From NCBI GenBank assembly GCA_900095095.1, contig FMBT01000292.1, forward strand, positions 682,001-746,000: a stretch of DNA of 64,000 nt, given 5' to 3'. The notes under the pieces are model-generated. The model worked only from the letters and a program-made list of their open reading frames with translations. It ran no database searches and was not told the origin of the DNA. Positions 35,295 to 46,263 of the stretch are shown here, in pieces. This DNA comes from Fragilariopsis cylindrus CCMP1102 (lineage: Eukaryota; Bacillariophyta; Bacillariophyceae; Bacillariales; Bacillariaceae). Within the stretch, counting starts at the first letter, position 1; every line of letters starts with the position of its first letter. Both the position numbers and the translations under genes were made by a program.

Positions 35295-36157
35295 ATCCTT
35301 GATTTATAACTAATAATACTCGAATATTGTATGAATTATTTAATAATTATTGAATAGCAAACTACTGGCACTATCAGACTGAGAATCATTGTAGTACATT
35401 GGATTTTACTTACTTCATTAAACGTAAAAAAAATATTCTAGTTTACTATCACCTCTTACAGCTAAAAGCTTGCTAGCTACCCAAGACTATTCTGTATCTT
35501 GACTCTATCAAACTACTAAAGTGTGCACTAACAATGAAAATCGAAAGTGCCGCCTTCAGATCCTGTGTTGATACTGGTAGATTTAGTAATTTAAATGTAT
35601 TTCATTGCCATGATATATTTGCTCTGTTGTTGTTTCGTGTATCTATTTTCATCAAGATAAAATAGGACAGTAAACCACCAGAACTTGAATCATGGACTTA
35701 TTAATGTTAATAAAAGATTTGAAGTTGTGGATGAAATGATGCCATCTCCTCTTGATGCAATTTTGTGACATTATTTGATAAGCATTTTATCAGGTGTATT
35801 CAGAATAGGAAGTTCACATTTAATTTTTAGAATTTTTGGCTTTAGAAAAAGGACTTAATAAGCTCTAGCTATGGCTGTATTTTAATGCTTATCATTTTAC
35901 GAAGTTTTAAAAGTATGTTCATCAAAGTAACTTACTAGACTGCCTTGTAGAACTTAAAACTTGTACATTGCACTTGTATCGTAACATTATCAAGTTCGCA
36001 TACAATTCTTGATTGATTGTCAGGCGTGTTGACATTACAGCTAGAGCTAGAGCTATATTTAATTCTAAGAAACATCTATTGTTACTTATACCGAGGTTCA
36101 TCTTAAATCTATCGTTGGGTTTCTACTGTATCTTTTTTGTTCGCCTTCAGATAGACC
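35295..36157. other. Intergenic, nothing recognised
   Basis: About 860 bp, AT-rich, upstream of ADA2. I see no gene, RNA or repeat family. Confidence 0.5.
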
Positions 36158-39082
36158 ATGGCACCAACACGTAGAAGGAAAGGCAAACAGTCTGGCGGTG
36201 GTAGCCGCAGTTCTACACCAACCCCGTCGACAGGAGAAAATGAGAAAAAGGATGACGCAAACGACATGAAAAACAAGAACGATAACGCTACAACAATAAG
36301 TACTATGACCAAACTGCAAGAAAATGATGAAACGTTGGATGAGGATTCGTTACTGGTGTTAACCAGCGAGAAACGCAGGGGGGTGTACGAATGTGATTAC
36401 TGTCATTCTGATATCAGCCAGCAACCTCGAATTCGCTGTGCGGTCTGTGATGATTTCGATTTGTGCTTGGATTGTTTTGCCACGACGGATCATGCAGCGA
36501 TGATGGCTCGGATTAAAGCCGCTAACCAAACACAGACAGAATTGAACAAGGATGGAATCCACTCTACTTCTATAGTAGGTGTTGCCATTTCTTCAGCGGC
36601 TGCTCATCACGAGGATCATCACTGTTATCGTGTATGCGACAGTACACGATATCCTCTCTTTCCAGTAGGGCGGGTTGCTGTACCGGCGGCGGATGCTAAT
36701 AAAAAAGGAGACAACAACGATAATAACAAAGAAAAAGTTACAGAAACCGAAGAAATTGAAATTGAAAAATTGAATGGCAAAGAAGAAGAAGAAAATAGCG
36801 ACAACGATAAGATGTGCGTCGATGGCGAAGAAGAAGATAAAGATAAGAAGACCCCTCCCGCCGTTACTACTAATACAACCGATGCTCCCTCCACTACCGA
36901 TACAACTTCTTCAACTTCCAATAATATCTCCGTTGAAATAGCATTGTGTGAAGATGCCAAAATTGCATGGACTATCGAAGAAGACCTACGATTAATTGAT
37001 GCTATTCAGACACACGGCTTAGGCAATTGGGTGGATATTTCAGAAGCAATAGGCGGAGAGGGGTCTGTTGGGAAGACACCCAAACGATGTATGGAGCGTT
37101 ATTTGGATGATTTTTTAGGCCGATATGGTCATATTTTACCACCGTGGACTATTGTTGATGATAATACTTGTACCGAGAACAATCTTGCGGCTGCGGATAT
37201 TGATTCCCGTCACAGCGGTACAAACAACAGCAACGTTGATGTTGACGCTATGAGTACTAAAAGTAGGACCACCAATAGTAGCGATGATATAGACATTACA
37301 ACTTCTAACAATGACAATGATATGGAAGAGAACAATAAAATGAATGAAACGGAGAATGATAAACCATCGTCTCAACAACAGAACGAGAATGAGAAAGATG
37401 GTCAGCCAGTGGTAGCAGCGGCAGCAGCGGCAGAAAAAGAAGATACCGGGAAGCACATGGTTTCAATGACGACGCCACTTGCAAAAACCTTGATCGATGA
37501 CGATGAAGGATTGAGAACATCAAAGCGTCGAAATGCTGGTGCATGTATGTCAGGTGCGGGCGGTGTTTCCGTGGCCGGTGGGACTCGATCATCGCGGAAG
37601 AAACTGTGCGTGGTCCCCACCGAGTCGCTTCCCGGTTATCATAACATTTGGCCTCGCCCCTACTTGCCAGCAATATCGGGTGCGGGGGTAGGCAAAGAAG
37701 TGGCTCGGGACTTATCATGCAAGGCCGAATTAGCCTTTGTAAAGTCAACATTAGCGGCATCATCTAAGGAAGAAGCCGATAAGATACGGCAGGAGTGGAT
37801 GGATACGAAAATCGGTCACATTGGATCTCCAACAGTCCTACCTCCTCGACCGGAAGATGCCGCTCATTTGGTGGGATCGGAATTGGCTGGATTTATGCCT
37901 CGTCGAGGGGACTTTGATGTGGAATGGGAAAACGAGGCCGAATCACCGTTGGCTGACATGGAATTTATCCGAAGCGATACGCCGGAAGATAGGAAACTCA
38001 AATTAGAAGTTTTACAAATCTACTGTCAAAAGCTCGACGAACGAGAGAAACGGAAAACTTTTGTCCTTAATCGACACCTATACGATTATCGCAAATACGT
38101 CCAGGACGATCGGAAATTACCAGTTGATGAGCGCGACTTGGTTCATCGCATGCGACTATTTGAGCGTTTCCACACTCCAGATGAACACAAACGATTCATT
38201 ACCGATATCTTGAAAGCTAAGCGATTGCGAAAAGAAATTGCGAAGCTTCAAATGTATCGACGAATCGGTATCCGCACCTTAGCTGAAGCGGAAATGTATG
38301 AACTCGACAAGGACCGTCGCCAATTTCACAAATTGGCTCAACTGCAAAAGGAAAGGGACGCAAAGATGAAAGCAGCAGCTTCCGGTCCCGCCGGTGGTTC
38401 GGGGACCACCAAGGGGATCGGAGCGACATCTAACGCGACTTTTGCAGGAGCAACTTCTTCTCAAATGAATGTTACGAACTCACTTTGGAAACAATACAGA
38501 ACTAACGATCGCAAGAACAGACGCAGCAGCTCTCGATCAGAAGGTTTGATACAGGCATCGACTAAGACTTTAGATGATGTCGTTGTCTCCAAAAGAGATG
38601 AAATAATTCCAAGTATCGAAGGGAAGAAGATACCGAAAGACGGTTCCAACGAAGTTATGGAGAAGACTGATAATAATGAAATGACGATGAAAGAGAGGTC
38701 AGTTGAAAATAAAGCAATATTGACAGAGAAATCTGGAGATTCCAATGATCAAAGTGATGCAATGGAAATCGACGTTCAAGAAGAATTTGATATATCCAGT
38801 GCACGTTGTCGTGAACTTCTGTCGCGAAAAGAGTTAGCCCTCTGCGAACGACTTCATATTTACCCTGTTCAATACTTGGATATCAAAAAGGCATTGATTC
38901 ACGAGTCATTGGTCAGTGGGTTGTTGGATAAGGATTCCTCGAATTCAGGTAGACGTACGATTGTCAAAATCGACGTCGAACGGCGGGGGAACATTGTCGA
39001 CTTTCTGGTACGAGCTGGTTGGATTACACATAAGATAGCTGATGGTGCAATGAGAGTAGTAACACCTCAGCCTATTTCATGA
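36158..39082 (+). CDS. ADA2: ADA2 transcriptional adaptor (SAGA/ADA HAT module)
   Basis: A single exon encoding 974 aa. ADA2 bridges and stimulates the GCN5 acetyltransferase in SAGA. A ZZ zinc finger starts near residue 76 (YECDYCHSDI, RIRCAVCDDFDLCLDCF), with its closing His residues in the HHEDHHCYRV segment. A SANT/Myb domain lies at about 268-325 (AWTIEEDLRLIDAIQTHGLGNW through TPKRCMERYLDDFL). The ADA2 region follows with PGYHNIWPRPYLP and GFMPRRGDFDVEWENEAE. A C-terminal SWIRM domain (about 877-970, LSRKELALCERLHIYPVQYLDIKKALI) ends the protein. Most ADA2 proteins are 430-550 aa; the extra length is Asn/Asp/Glu-rich linkers between domains. SGF29, another member of the same module, is 26 kb away. 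Confidence 0.95.
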   Translation: MAPTRRRKGKQSGGGSRSSTPTPSTGENEKKDDANDMKNKNDNATTISTMTKLQENDETLDEDSLLVLTSEKRRGVYECDYCHSDISQQPRIRCAVCDDFDLCLDCFATTDHAAMMARIKAANQTQTELNKDGIHSTSIVGVAISSAAAHHEDHHCYRVCDSTRYPLFPVGRVAVPAADANKKGDNNDNNKEKVTETEEIEIEKLNGKEEEENSDNDKMCVDGEEEDKDKKTPPAVTTNTTDAPSTTDTTSSTSNNISVEIALCEDAKIAWTIEEDLRLIDAIQTHGLGNWVDISEAIGGEGSVGKTPKRCMERYLDDFLGRYGHILPPWTIVDDNTCTENNLAAADIDSRHSGTNNSNVDVDAMSTKSRTTNSSDDIDITTSNNDNDMEENNKMNETENDKPSSQQQNENEKDGQPVVAAAAAAEKEDTGKHMVSMTTPLAKTLIDDDEGLRTSKRRNAGACMSGAGGVSVAGGTRSSRKKLCVVPTESLPGYHNIWPRPYLPAISGAGVGKEVARDLSCKAELAFVKSTLAASSKEEADKIRQEWMDTKIGHIGSPTVLPPRPEDAAHLVGSELAGFMPRRGDFDVEWENEAESPLADMEFIRSDTPEDRKLKLEVLQIYCQKLDEREKRKTFVLNRHLYDYRKYVQDDRKLPVDERDLVHRMRLFERFHTPDEHKRFITDILKAKRLRKEIAKLQMYRRIGIRTLAEAEMYELDKDRRQFHKLAQLQKERDAKMKAAASGPAGGSGTTKGIGATSNATFAGATSSQMNVTNSLWKQYRTNDRKNRRSSSRSEGLIQASTKTLDDVVVSKRDEIIPSIEGKKIPKDGSNEVMEKTDNNEMTMKERSVENKAILTEKSGDSNDQSDAMEIDVQEEFDISSARCRELLSRKELALCERLHIYPVQYLDIKKALIHESLVSGLLDKDSSNSGRRTIVKIDVERRGNIVDFLVRAGWITHKIADGAMRVVTPQPIS

Positions 39083-39412
39083 TTTTCCCATAATTTGTTA
39101 AAAATTAAAAAAATGTACGATTAAAGAACGTACTATTCGAATAGAAAGAGTTGATCAAAACGAATTTTAAAATCTGAACGATGTTGCCTTTTTTACATTC
39201 GGTAGAGGCTTATTACAGTAGGGTGTCTTCATTGCATGAGAATTTGAAACACCTCTAACTCAGACTTTCTTAAGATGAGAGTACCGTCGATTGGCACGGA
39301 GAATAGGCTACAATATATATCAATATATCTATATATAAAGAAAAAGGAATATTATTACTCTTTGTTCTGCAGTATTCAAAATGTGAGCGGTGTTCTATTC
39401 TAATTCTGATTT
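39083..39412. other. Convergent intergenic region, ADA2 / AKR
   Basis: About 330 bp of two 3' flanks, with a TATA-rich run near 39310-39340. No gene. Confidence 0.5.
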
Positions 39413-39903
39413 TTATTTAGTCTTATTTGCTTTATAACTAGCTCCTTGATCCAAGTTTTCTCCATTTGGCATATCTTTCGAGTAGCTTCTCCAGTACGGG
39501 AATGCTTCATCTTTCGTCAATTCCCAACTCTTGTCAAATGCCTCCAATAGTTCAGGAGATAGTGGAGAAGTGCTATCGATGGCCGCCTCACAGGCTGCTA
39601 GATTTTGATCTAACTGTTCAAGAGAACTAGCTCCCAGAAGAAATCCATCTGTATCAGCATTCAAAGATGAATGACAAAGCAGCCATCGATATGTCGCATC
39701 CAACATAGAAATTTCGTCTTTTGCGCATTGCTCTCGAATAAGTTGAAGTGCCTCAAAGTTGGCGGAAGTGTAGAATCGTGGAAGATAGTTTGGATTTTCC
39801 TTAAATCTACCCACTGCAACATTGTTCAACTCTTTGTGTTTGCCAGTCAGTAAACCTGCAGCCTATTCGTTCCGGGTAGATCATATAAATTATTCATGAA
39901 TGA

Positions 39904-39942
<39 letters not shown>

Positions 39943-40668
39943 GAAGGAAGGAAGAAGAAGAAAGATCAATAAGATACTATACCGGATATTTGATCTTTAC
40001 TACTTGCCTTCTTGCTCTTATACTTATATAATGCTCATACTTACAAGAGGATTATATGCAACGAACGAGCAATCATTTTTCTTTAACAGTGGAAGAAGTT
40101 CATCCTCGACCAGCCGATTTAGAGGATTGTATAATCCTTGGTACACTGAGGGAGCTGTCAGATCGTGTTCTCTACACAATTCAAATGCACGAGAGACTTC
40201 GCTAGCATGATAGTTACTAAAACCGATCTTGGTAATTTTCCCTTCCTTTATCAACAAATCAGCGCATTTCAAACTTTCTAAAAGATCATGGTTCGTATCT
40301 GGTTGATGCAGATAGTACTCTTCACATGAATCTATCCCCATAGCAATCATAGAAGATTCGAATTGATCCCTAATACCTTTCGAAGAAAGACCTTCTTCTC
40401 CGACCGATGGTGCAGCTTTTGTACCAATAACCAATGATGACAGCAAAGATAAAGGTAGTTTCTGTCGTATATCACCGATAATCTTCTCGGTCTTTCCTCC
40501 AGCATAAATTCTTGCGGAATCAATATAATGATGAGAATTGCCCATCAAATTTTCATCAAATGTAGTGAAACGTTTTACCATTGCTGTTGCCACCACCTCA
40601 TCTACATATGATGACGATTGACTCCAACCGAATGTCATAGTTCCGAGATATGGACGTGGGATTTTCAT
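39413..40668 (-). CDS. Aldo-keto reductase, AKR7-like
   Basis: Exons 40668-40045 and 39862-39413 join in phase 0 to about 357 aa. AKR7-type enzymes are NADPH-dependent reductases of aldehydes and dialdehydes. The TIM-barrel start LGTMTFGW is present. The catalytic set is in place: Asp and Tyr in YIDSARIYAGG, Lys in VIGTKA, His in EYYLHQPD. KIGFSNYHASEV, YQGLYNPLNR and FVAYNPL|AAGLLTGK (the last across the intron) are typical of the AKR7 / aflatoxin-aldehyde-reductase group. No targeting peptide is seen, so it is probably cytosolic. The intron carries a GAAA microsatellite, which reads as TTTC on the coding strand just upstream of the acceptor. Confidence 0.92.
39902..39960 (+). repeat. (GAAA)n microsatellite
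   Basis: About eleven GAAA units followed by GGAA/GAA variants, within the AKR intron (39863-40044). On the coding strand it is a long pyrimidine tract. Confidence 0.95.
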
Positions 40669-41024
40669 GGTAAAAGACTATTATTAGCACAGGGGTATTA
40701 CCGCTGATTATTAGGTTGTTGTAACAAAAAAAAGTATAAGAGCAACCCACTGAGTCGGGAAACCTGACAGAATTGTTGTGATTTTGTGTCTAAGAAATTA
40801 AAATATCTTTTATCAAAATATCATTCAGTCCCACGGGACTAATTGATCTAAATTTCGTTAATAAATCAAACCTGGAATAATAATAATATGATGGTATTAT
40901 AGCAATGGATGTAGAATGTGTGTCTAAGTTCAAAAGTAGCTCATATAATATTGTTATTTTAGCACTGTACGACTTCGTTTCTTGTTCTTGAATTACTTAC
41001 AAAACGCACGCACACACACACATA

Positions 41025-41058
<34 letters not shown>
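40669..41058. other. Intergenic with CA/TA microsatellites
   Basis: About 390 bp between the AKR start and the end of the phosphoesterase gene. It ends in (CA)n (41005-41022) and (TA)n (41030-41055), just past the stop codon. Confidence 0.8.
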
Positions 41059-42824
41059 TCAGAGAGTAATAATAGTAAAGCTAAGCAGCAGAGTCAATAT
41101 AATAATGCTTCCATGCCAACCAACATTTTTCCAGGGAGAACTTCCTACCGAAGCCGATGGGCTTGATGTTGGTGACACAGCTGGTGAAAGGGAGCAACTG
41201 TCTCCATCGTTGACACATGACTCCCATGTCGAACCAGAGAAGCCACATGTAATTAAACAAGCTTCCTGTTTCCTGCAGTACTCGTCACATACTTGTGGTA
41301 CACCCTGTGTGTGTGAGAGAGAGAGAGAGCGCAACAAGGACGATATATGAGATTATTTTGCGGTACTGTTAGACGATTGAGTCCTTGTTTATTTAAATAA
41401 TATGTCGGTATTGAATGCGATGCTTTCGTCGTACAAGTACTTACTTTATACCAGGTCTGAAAATAATTTTCAAACGTTACACTTGTATTATCACCAGATG
41501 CGTTCGAGGCGAGCCGATCTGCAAGAAGCAAAGTTTCAAGATTCGTCAATGATGATATTCCAAGGAAACTTGTAAGGTTTTGAAACATCCTCTTCCAGGG
41601 CGGATTGTACGTACTACTTACATCGTCGTGAGACGTTATAGTTTCGTTCTGAACATCGTCTAGGTTTAGATTGTACGTTACAATATCGACAGGGAATTTT
41701 GTTCGGCGATCGTAGAAAAGAAACGAATAAAAAGGTGTTGTAGTATAGCAGGGAGAAATTGAACCTGAGATTAACATTGGAGGAAAATCTTCGGGCATGT
41801 CTGGCATTGCACGCAATTCATTGGAGTGTACGTGGGCAAAGAAAGTGCCTGCTACAACATCTTTGTAACTGTTGATAGTTTCCATAAATTTCACAACGTG
41901 CTCGTCTTGCCAAAGAGGTTCACCTGGATTACCCACAAAACTTTGTAGCATCGGTGGAACATGACCAGTTACATATACCTTGTCTCCTTGGTCCTTTGCA
42001 TTTTCAAGTTGAACTCGTAACCAGGCGTGCTGACCAAATGGATCCATTGTAGCGTTGGCTTCTGGTTTGTGAGATAAAGTCCAGACAATCGTATTTAAAC
42101 TAATTAACCATAGTCCCTCACGTAGACGTCGATTCATATAACCGCCACAAGCAAATACTGCATATTCTTTATCGTCTACGAACAAATTCTGGAAGCGATC
42201 TGCCACATTAATCAACCACTTGTTTTGTATCGCATTGGGAATTGATATTGTGTTGTTGGCATCTTCATCTTCAGCAATCAGACATGGTAAGTACGACGTC
42301 ACGTTCAGTTGATAGTCACCGAGTAAATCATTATTGCCAAGATCGATTGATGGAAACTCAACTACTGGAACGTCTGGGAAGCGATTCCTGATCCGGTCTA
42401 AGACAGTAGTCATAGCGATATCTACGACATATGCAATAGTAGCCTCGGAACTGTTGAATCCATCTAATTTGACCTTCTGTGTATCATGTCTTGCCGAATC
42501 ACCCGTATAAACGATAAAGTCCGGTTGTGGTATGTCGTCTTCTTCAGATATTACTCTGGACGCGGACTCTATGGTTGATTTTAATAGTCCTATACTTGAT
42601 CCACAACCATACGCCGAGTAGTATGGGGCAGACGCATTTGCACATGGTGCACCTGTTTTGTGTACTTCCGCGTTCTTGGTTCCATAATAATCGTCTATAT
42701 GTACATCACTAAACCAAAGAAAAGTTCCAATGTCAGCTACTGCTGCTACTGCCGTAGACGACGACGACGACGAAGCGACGGCAACGTATGCGAAAAATGA
42801 CGATAGTACTCCAACAGATTTCAT
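41059..42824 (-). CDS. PPN1 / acid-sphingomyelinase-like metallophosphoesterase, membrane-anchored
   Basis: Exons 42824-41445 and 41304-41059 join in phase 0 to about 541 aa. The protein starts with a hydrophobic secretion signal. Metal-site motifs run in order: FSDVHIDDYYG, VYTGDSARHD, GNNDLLGDYQ, VTGHVPP and GTFFAHVHSNE. GDSARH and GNND point to the endopolyphosphatase (PPN1) branch rather than mammalian SMPDL3, but both belong to one family. The last motif has Ala where GHxH is usual. Exon 2 adds a Cys-rich saposin-like piece (VCDEYCRKQEACLITC), a Ser/Pro stretch and a C-terminal hydrophobic tail (IIILTLLLSFTIITL) fit for a GPI signal or membrane anchor. I infer a vacuolar or cell-surface phosphohydrolase. 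Intron retention would give a different soluble tail ending at 41253. Confidence 0.85.
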
Positions 42825-43619
42825 GGTCGAGTGTTTGTTAGTTATTGTTATGACGGGAGTAAAAGGCAGAATTTAGAATGGAGCATTAAAACCATTATTT
42901 ATCTACGTATCCTTTTGACGTGTAATATTTCACACTTTCTCGTCCTTTTATCAATAGAGGATTATCGAGTTGGACTTCTGTCTGATTCTTGCTCTGATTT
43001 ATTTGTTCTTTGACATTCAAAAAGATACAGTACTTCCTCCGTGCACCTGTAAACGCGCATGGGTCTATCGTTTGAAAAATTTGGGCGTAATTAATACGTT
43101 CAATGGTCAATCTAATCCCATGAAATAGAAAATTCAACTTAAAAAGGGTGACTTTAACCCTCTATTCTTAATATTTTAAGGTTTTAATGTCCTTTAGCGC
43201 ATTAATTTTTACACAATAGACCAATCCGCGTTTACAGGTGCACGGAGGAAGTACCGTATGAAGATTTTGCGAACCCCAAAAAGATTCGTGACTCAACCAA
43301 TCACGTCAATCGAAATCGACAGAATTTGAAAATCGACAAACACGACATAATCATGCAATCATGCATCTCAGCCTCTAGGCGCTCAGCAACAAAATCATCG
43401 ACCATGTACAAAACAAATACCGTTGGTAATATAGGAGAGTTAATGCGTGAGAGGAGAGGATACAATACAATACGCGAATAATCTGAAAATTAGCTACATT
43501 CATAAGATTGATTTGATTCCTTTCTGCTTTCTACAATTGTCAGGAAGTTTCAAATAGTTATAGTTTCCTCGAATATTTCTTAGGAATATAATATACACTT
43601 CATTCGTACGAAAAATCTG
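42825..43619. other. Intergenic region carrying a MITE
   Basis: About 795 bp between divergent genes. The terminal-inverted-repeat element at 43028-43256 is listed separately; nothing else is recognised. Confidence 0.6.
43028..43256. mobile_element. Stowaway/mariner-like MITE with about 55-bp terminal inverted repeats
   Basis: A sequence beginning cagtacttcctccgtgcacc is matched in inverted orientation at the right end (ggtgcacggaggaagtaccg). The first 30 bp differ at one position, and similarity continues to about 55 bp with a few mismatches. Both ends are flanked by TA. If the inner TA pair (43031-43032, 43252-43253) is the target duplication, the ends read CTTCCTCCG, close to the plant Stowaway end CTCCCTCCG. 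The interior is AT-rich and non-coding. TA duplication and these ends fit a non-autonomous Tc1/mariner-type element. Confidence 0.8.
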
Positions 43620-44282
43620 ATGTTGCGCCGAACAAGTATCTGCATATTCTTCCCGCATCAACGACGGCTAACGAGAAAAATAACTTCGGGTACAGCATCG
43701 TCCTCTGCTACAGCACCGAATAGCGATAAAGTTCCTGTTAGCAGAGATGATTTACTCGATGAAGCTACATATTTAACAAATTCTCTTTATAGGCGTTGTA
43801 TTCGATCCGTGAAGGCGATACGATGGGGAAACGAATTTGACGACAAAGAATTCGAAAGGAGAGAAAATGAGTTCCAGAATCCAACTGCTGGTGGTAGGAT
43901 TTCTATGTCACCTCCACCCAATAAGGAAGATGAACTTAGATCTCGTACAGAATACTATCACTCTTTTGCTAGAGAATACTTCACTCAAGAATCAGATTCT
44001 CTTGATAATGATCCGTTAGATGAAAGAGATATTCGTAGATACTTATATTATCTACGGAAAGGAGATAAAGATCGCAAATGGCTTCTTGGTGATATGATGT
44101 TCCCCGATCCATTCAAGCATTCAATCGATCAAGAAAGAATCAAGAAATTCGAAGCCATGTCCAAAAAGTATTTGGGCGAAGATGACGAAGAGGAGGAGAA
44201 TGAGGAGAATTATACTGCCGAAAACGGCAGCAACAAAAATAATGGATTTATAGATGACGACGACCCCGATTGGTTTCAGAAG
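43620..44282 (+). CDS. Possible mitochondrial LYR-type protein, 3' end unsure
   Basis: An ORF of 223 codons (open to 44291) not firmly recognised. The first 35 residues are basic and hydroxylated (MLRRTSICIFFPHQRRLTRK), as in a mitochondrial presequence. A helix with LTNSLYRRCIRSVKAI resembles the LYR motif of complex-I/Fe-S accessory proteins. A charged helical middle part (ERDIRRYLYYLRKGDKDRKWLLGDMMF) and an acidic tail follow. The last codons PDWFQK are followed by a good donor GTAAGT at 44283, so the transcript is probably spliced. Candidate acceptors near 44408 and 44497 would add a few residues or an immediate stop. The function is inferred only from the weak LYR resemblance. Confidence 0.5.
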
Positions 44283-44291
44283 GTAAGTTAA

Positions 44292-45558
44292 AGATAATCT
44301 TGTTGACACTTAAATCGCATCTTGTTGATAACTGTATTCATACCAAAATGGATGTCATCAAATATATCGATGTTCGTCGAAGCCAATTATGACTGATTCT
44401 AAAATACAGCATATTGTTACTAACTATTATCTGTTACCAAAAACACAAATTGCCGATTGTAAGAACTACCCTCATCTTCGATAGATTTATGATTACAGTA
44501 GACAACAATTGATTTTTTTGGAAGAGAAGTGAAAATCTATTTGTTCAATGTGGACCATTTATTAACTTACTCTACACGAGTTCTACATTTAAACATAACA
44601 GTATAACAACTCCATTAACTTAAATACTTTTTTTGACGACTAACTTAATTTTCATTTTAGATAAAACATCACATTATTTGATAGATGATCTAGCTAGTGC
44701 GCTTCTTGTATGTATGTACTTCATCTGCTAGTCACACAATGTCCATCCATAAAGAGAGAAGTAACACCTGTGAAGAAGACGATATGGGAGATGATGTGTG
44801 GTTTGTTATTTACCACAACTTTTTTAATTTATAATAAATAATAACGGGCTTTCCAAAACTACTAATGGATGTCTCAAAATCCTAATTTTCAGGCATGGAT
44901 ACTGATGTTTTCATCTACTACTAGTATACTATCACCGAAATCATAATGAAACTGAGAAAGTCCAGGAACTAATTTTACAGCATCGGTAAACTACTATACA
45001 GTAAATAAATGGGAAGCTTACTGTTAACTTGCAAAATAGTACAAAATATTGTAAAATCAAATTTCATTACAGTATTTAAACACAAACATAAAAATTCAAA
45101 ACAATTGTCATTTACCACCGCACCCTCATTTTTCTAGTTTTTCCGAACCGTGCTGATGTTAGAGTGTGACTCAGAATCTCCGCATAGACCACTAATTATT
45201 TTGTGAGTCAAACTTTGTGAGTCAAACACTACTTCAGTAATAGAACTGCGTGGTGTTCGAACCAGTACGAAGTAACTGTGAATACTTAACAACACCCCTA
45301 CGTCACATGCACAGCCAGTAATAGATTTTGTGATCAAATCACACACAAAAATGTGCATTTATCAGGGCAACACATCATCGTAACAAAAATGTCGTCATCA
45401 TCCGTCAGCTAAAAATGCACGTCCGATACTATTTCGAACAACATTACCTCTTCGCAGACTAATGTTAACGTTACGTTTGGTCATTCGATAAGCTCACAAT
45501 TTCAAATAAGATCACAACTCAAATCAATATCATCAACTAAAACTAAATAAAACATAAA
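44292..45558. other. 1.3 kb intergenic, nothing firm
   Basis: AT-rich, with no recognisable domain in either strand. A 14-bp direct repeat (tttgtgagtcaaac, about 45198-45228) is the only structure noticed. The right part is presumably the promoter of the FCP gene. Confidence 0.5.
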
Positions 45559-46263
45559 ATGAAATCCACATGCCCTCTACTACTCGTCCTTGGTTCGGCC
45601 ACTGCGTTCACCACTAATAGCAACAATAACTTGTCGCAAAGAACTCAAACTGTTCAACTCTCGGACAGCAAGGATGGTAAAGACGGCGGAGAAATGTCAC
45701 AAGCGCTTCCATTTGCTCCTAGACCCAAGCTTCTAGACGGAACCATGGCTGGTGACGTTGGATTTGATCCATTCGGTTTCGCGGGTGAGAATAAAGAGAG
45801 TCTTACGTACATGCGTGAGGCAGAAATTAAGCATTCTCGTTTAGCCATGTTGGCTGTTGTTGGATGGCCTATTGCAGAGCTTTTTGATAAGCCAATTGCT
45901 GATTCCATTGGACTTCCTACGCTTCTAACGAATACCGGCGAATCACCATCGCTTCTGAATGGTGGCTTAGACAAAGTCTCGGTTGCATATTGGGTTGCTT
46001 TTGCGGCCCTCGCTGGTATTATTGAGTTGGAAAGCTCAAAAATGCAAGAAGAAAAAGGAAAGGATTACATTCCTGGTGACTGTAATTTCGATCCATTGAA
46101 TCTAATGCCTACTGATAAGAAAGGGCAAAATGAGATGATGACAAAAGAACTCAAACACGGCAGACTTTCGATGATGGCCATCTTGGGCTTCGCTATTCAA
46201 GAAGCTGTTTATAACATTCCGGTGGTTGCTGAAACTCCTATCTTTTTCAAGCCACTTTTCTAA
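45559..46263 (+). CDS. Fucoxanthin chlorophyll a/c-binding (FCP/LHC) protein, single exon
   Basis: 234 aa, intronless. A signal peptide ends in SATAF|TT, the diatom plastid-import motif. The mature protein opens with LLDGTMAGDVGFDPFGF, a common LHC start. It has two pigment-binding helices with the Glu-x-x-His/Asn-x-Arg pattern, REAEIKHSRLAMLAVVGWP and KELKHGRLSMMAILGFAIQ. A middle helix (VAYWVAFAALAGIIELESSK) completes the three-helix fold. DGTMAGDVGFDP and GWPIAELF resemble the red-lineage Lhcr-type antennae more than the main Lhcf proteins; this subgrouping is tentative. It differs clearly from the FCP at the left end, so the two are not a recent duplicate pair. Confidence 0.95.
   Translation: MKSTCPLLLVLGSATAFTTNSNNNLSQRTQTVQLSDSKDGKDGGEMSQALPFAPRPKLLDGTMAGDVGFDPFGFAGENKESLTYMREAEIKHSRLAMLAVVGWPIAELFDKPIADSIGLPTLLTNTGESPSLLNGGLDKVSVAYWVAFAALAGIIELESSKMQEEKGKDYIPGDCNFDPLNLMPTDKKGQNEMMTKELKHGRLSMMAILGFAIQEAVYNIPVVAETPIFFKPLF

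Noticed and set aside
786-46263. The two FCP genes as a tandem antenna cluster
   Set aside because: They are 44 kb apart, differ in intron content and belong to different LHC subgroups.
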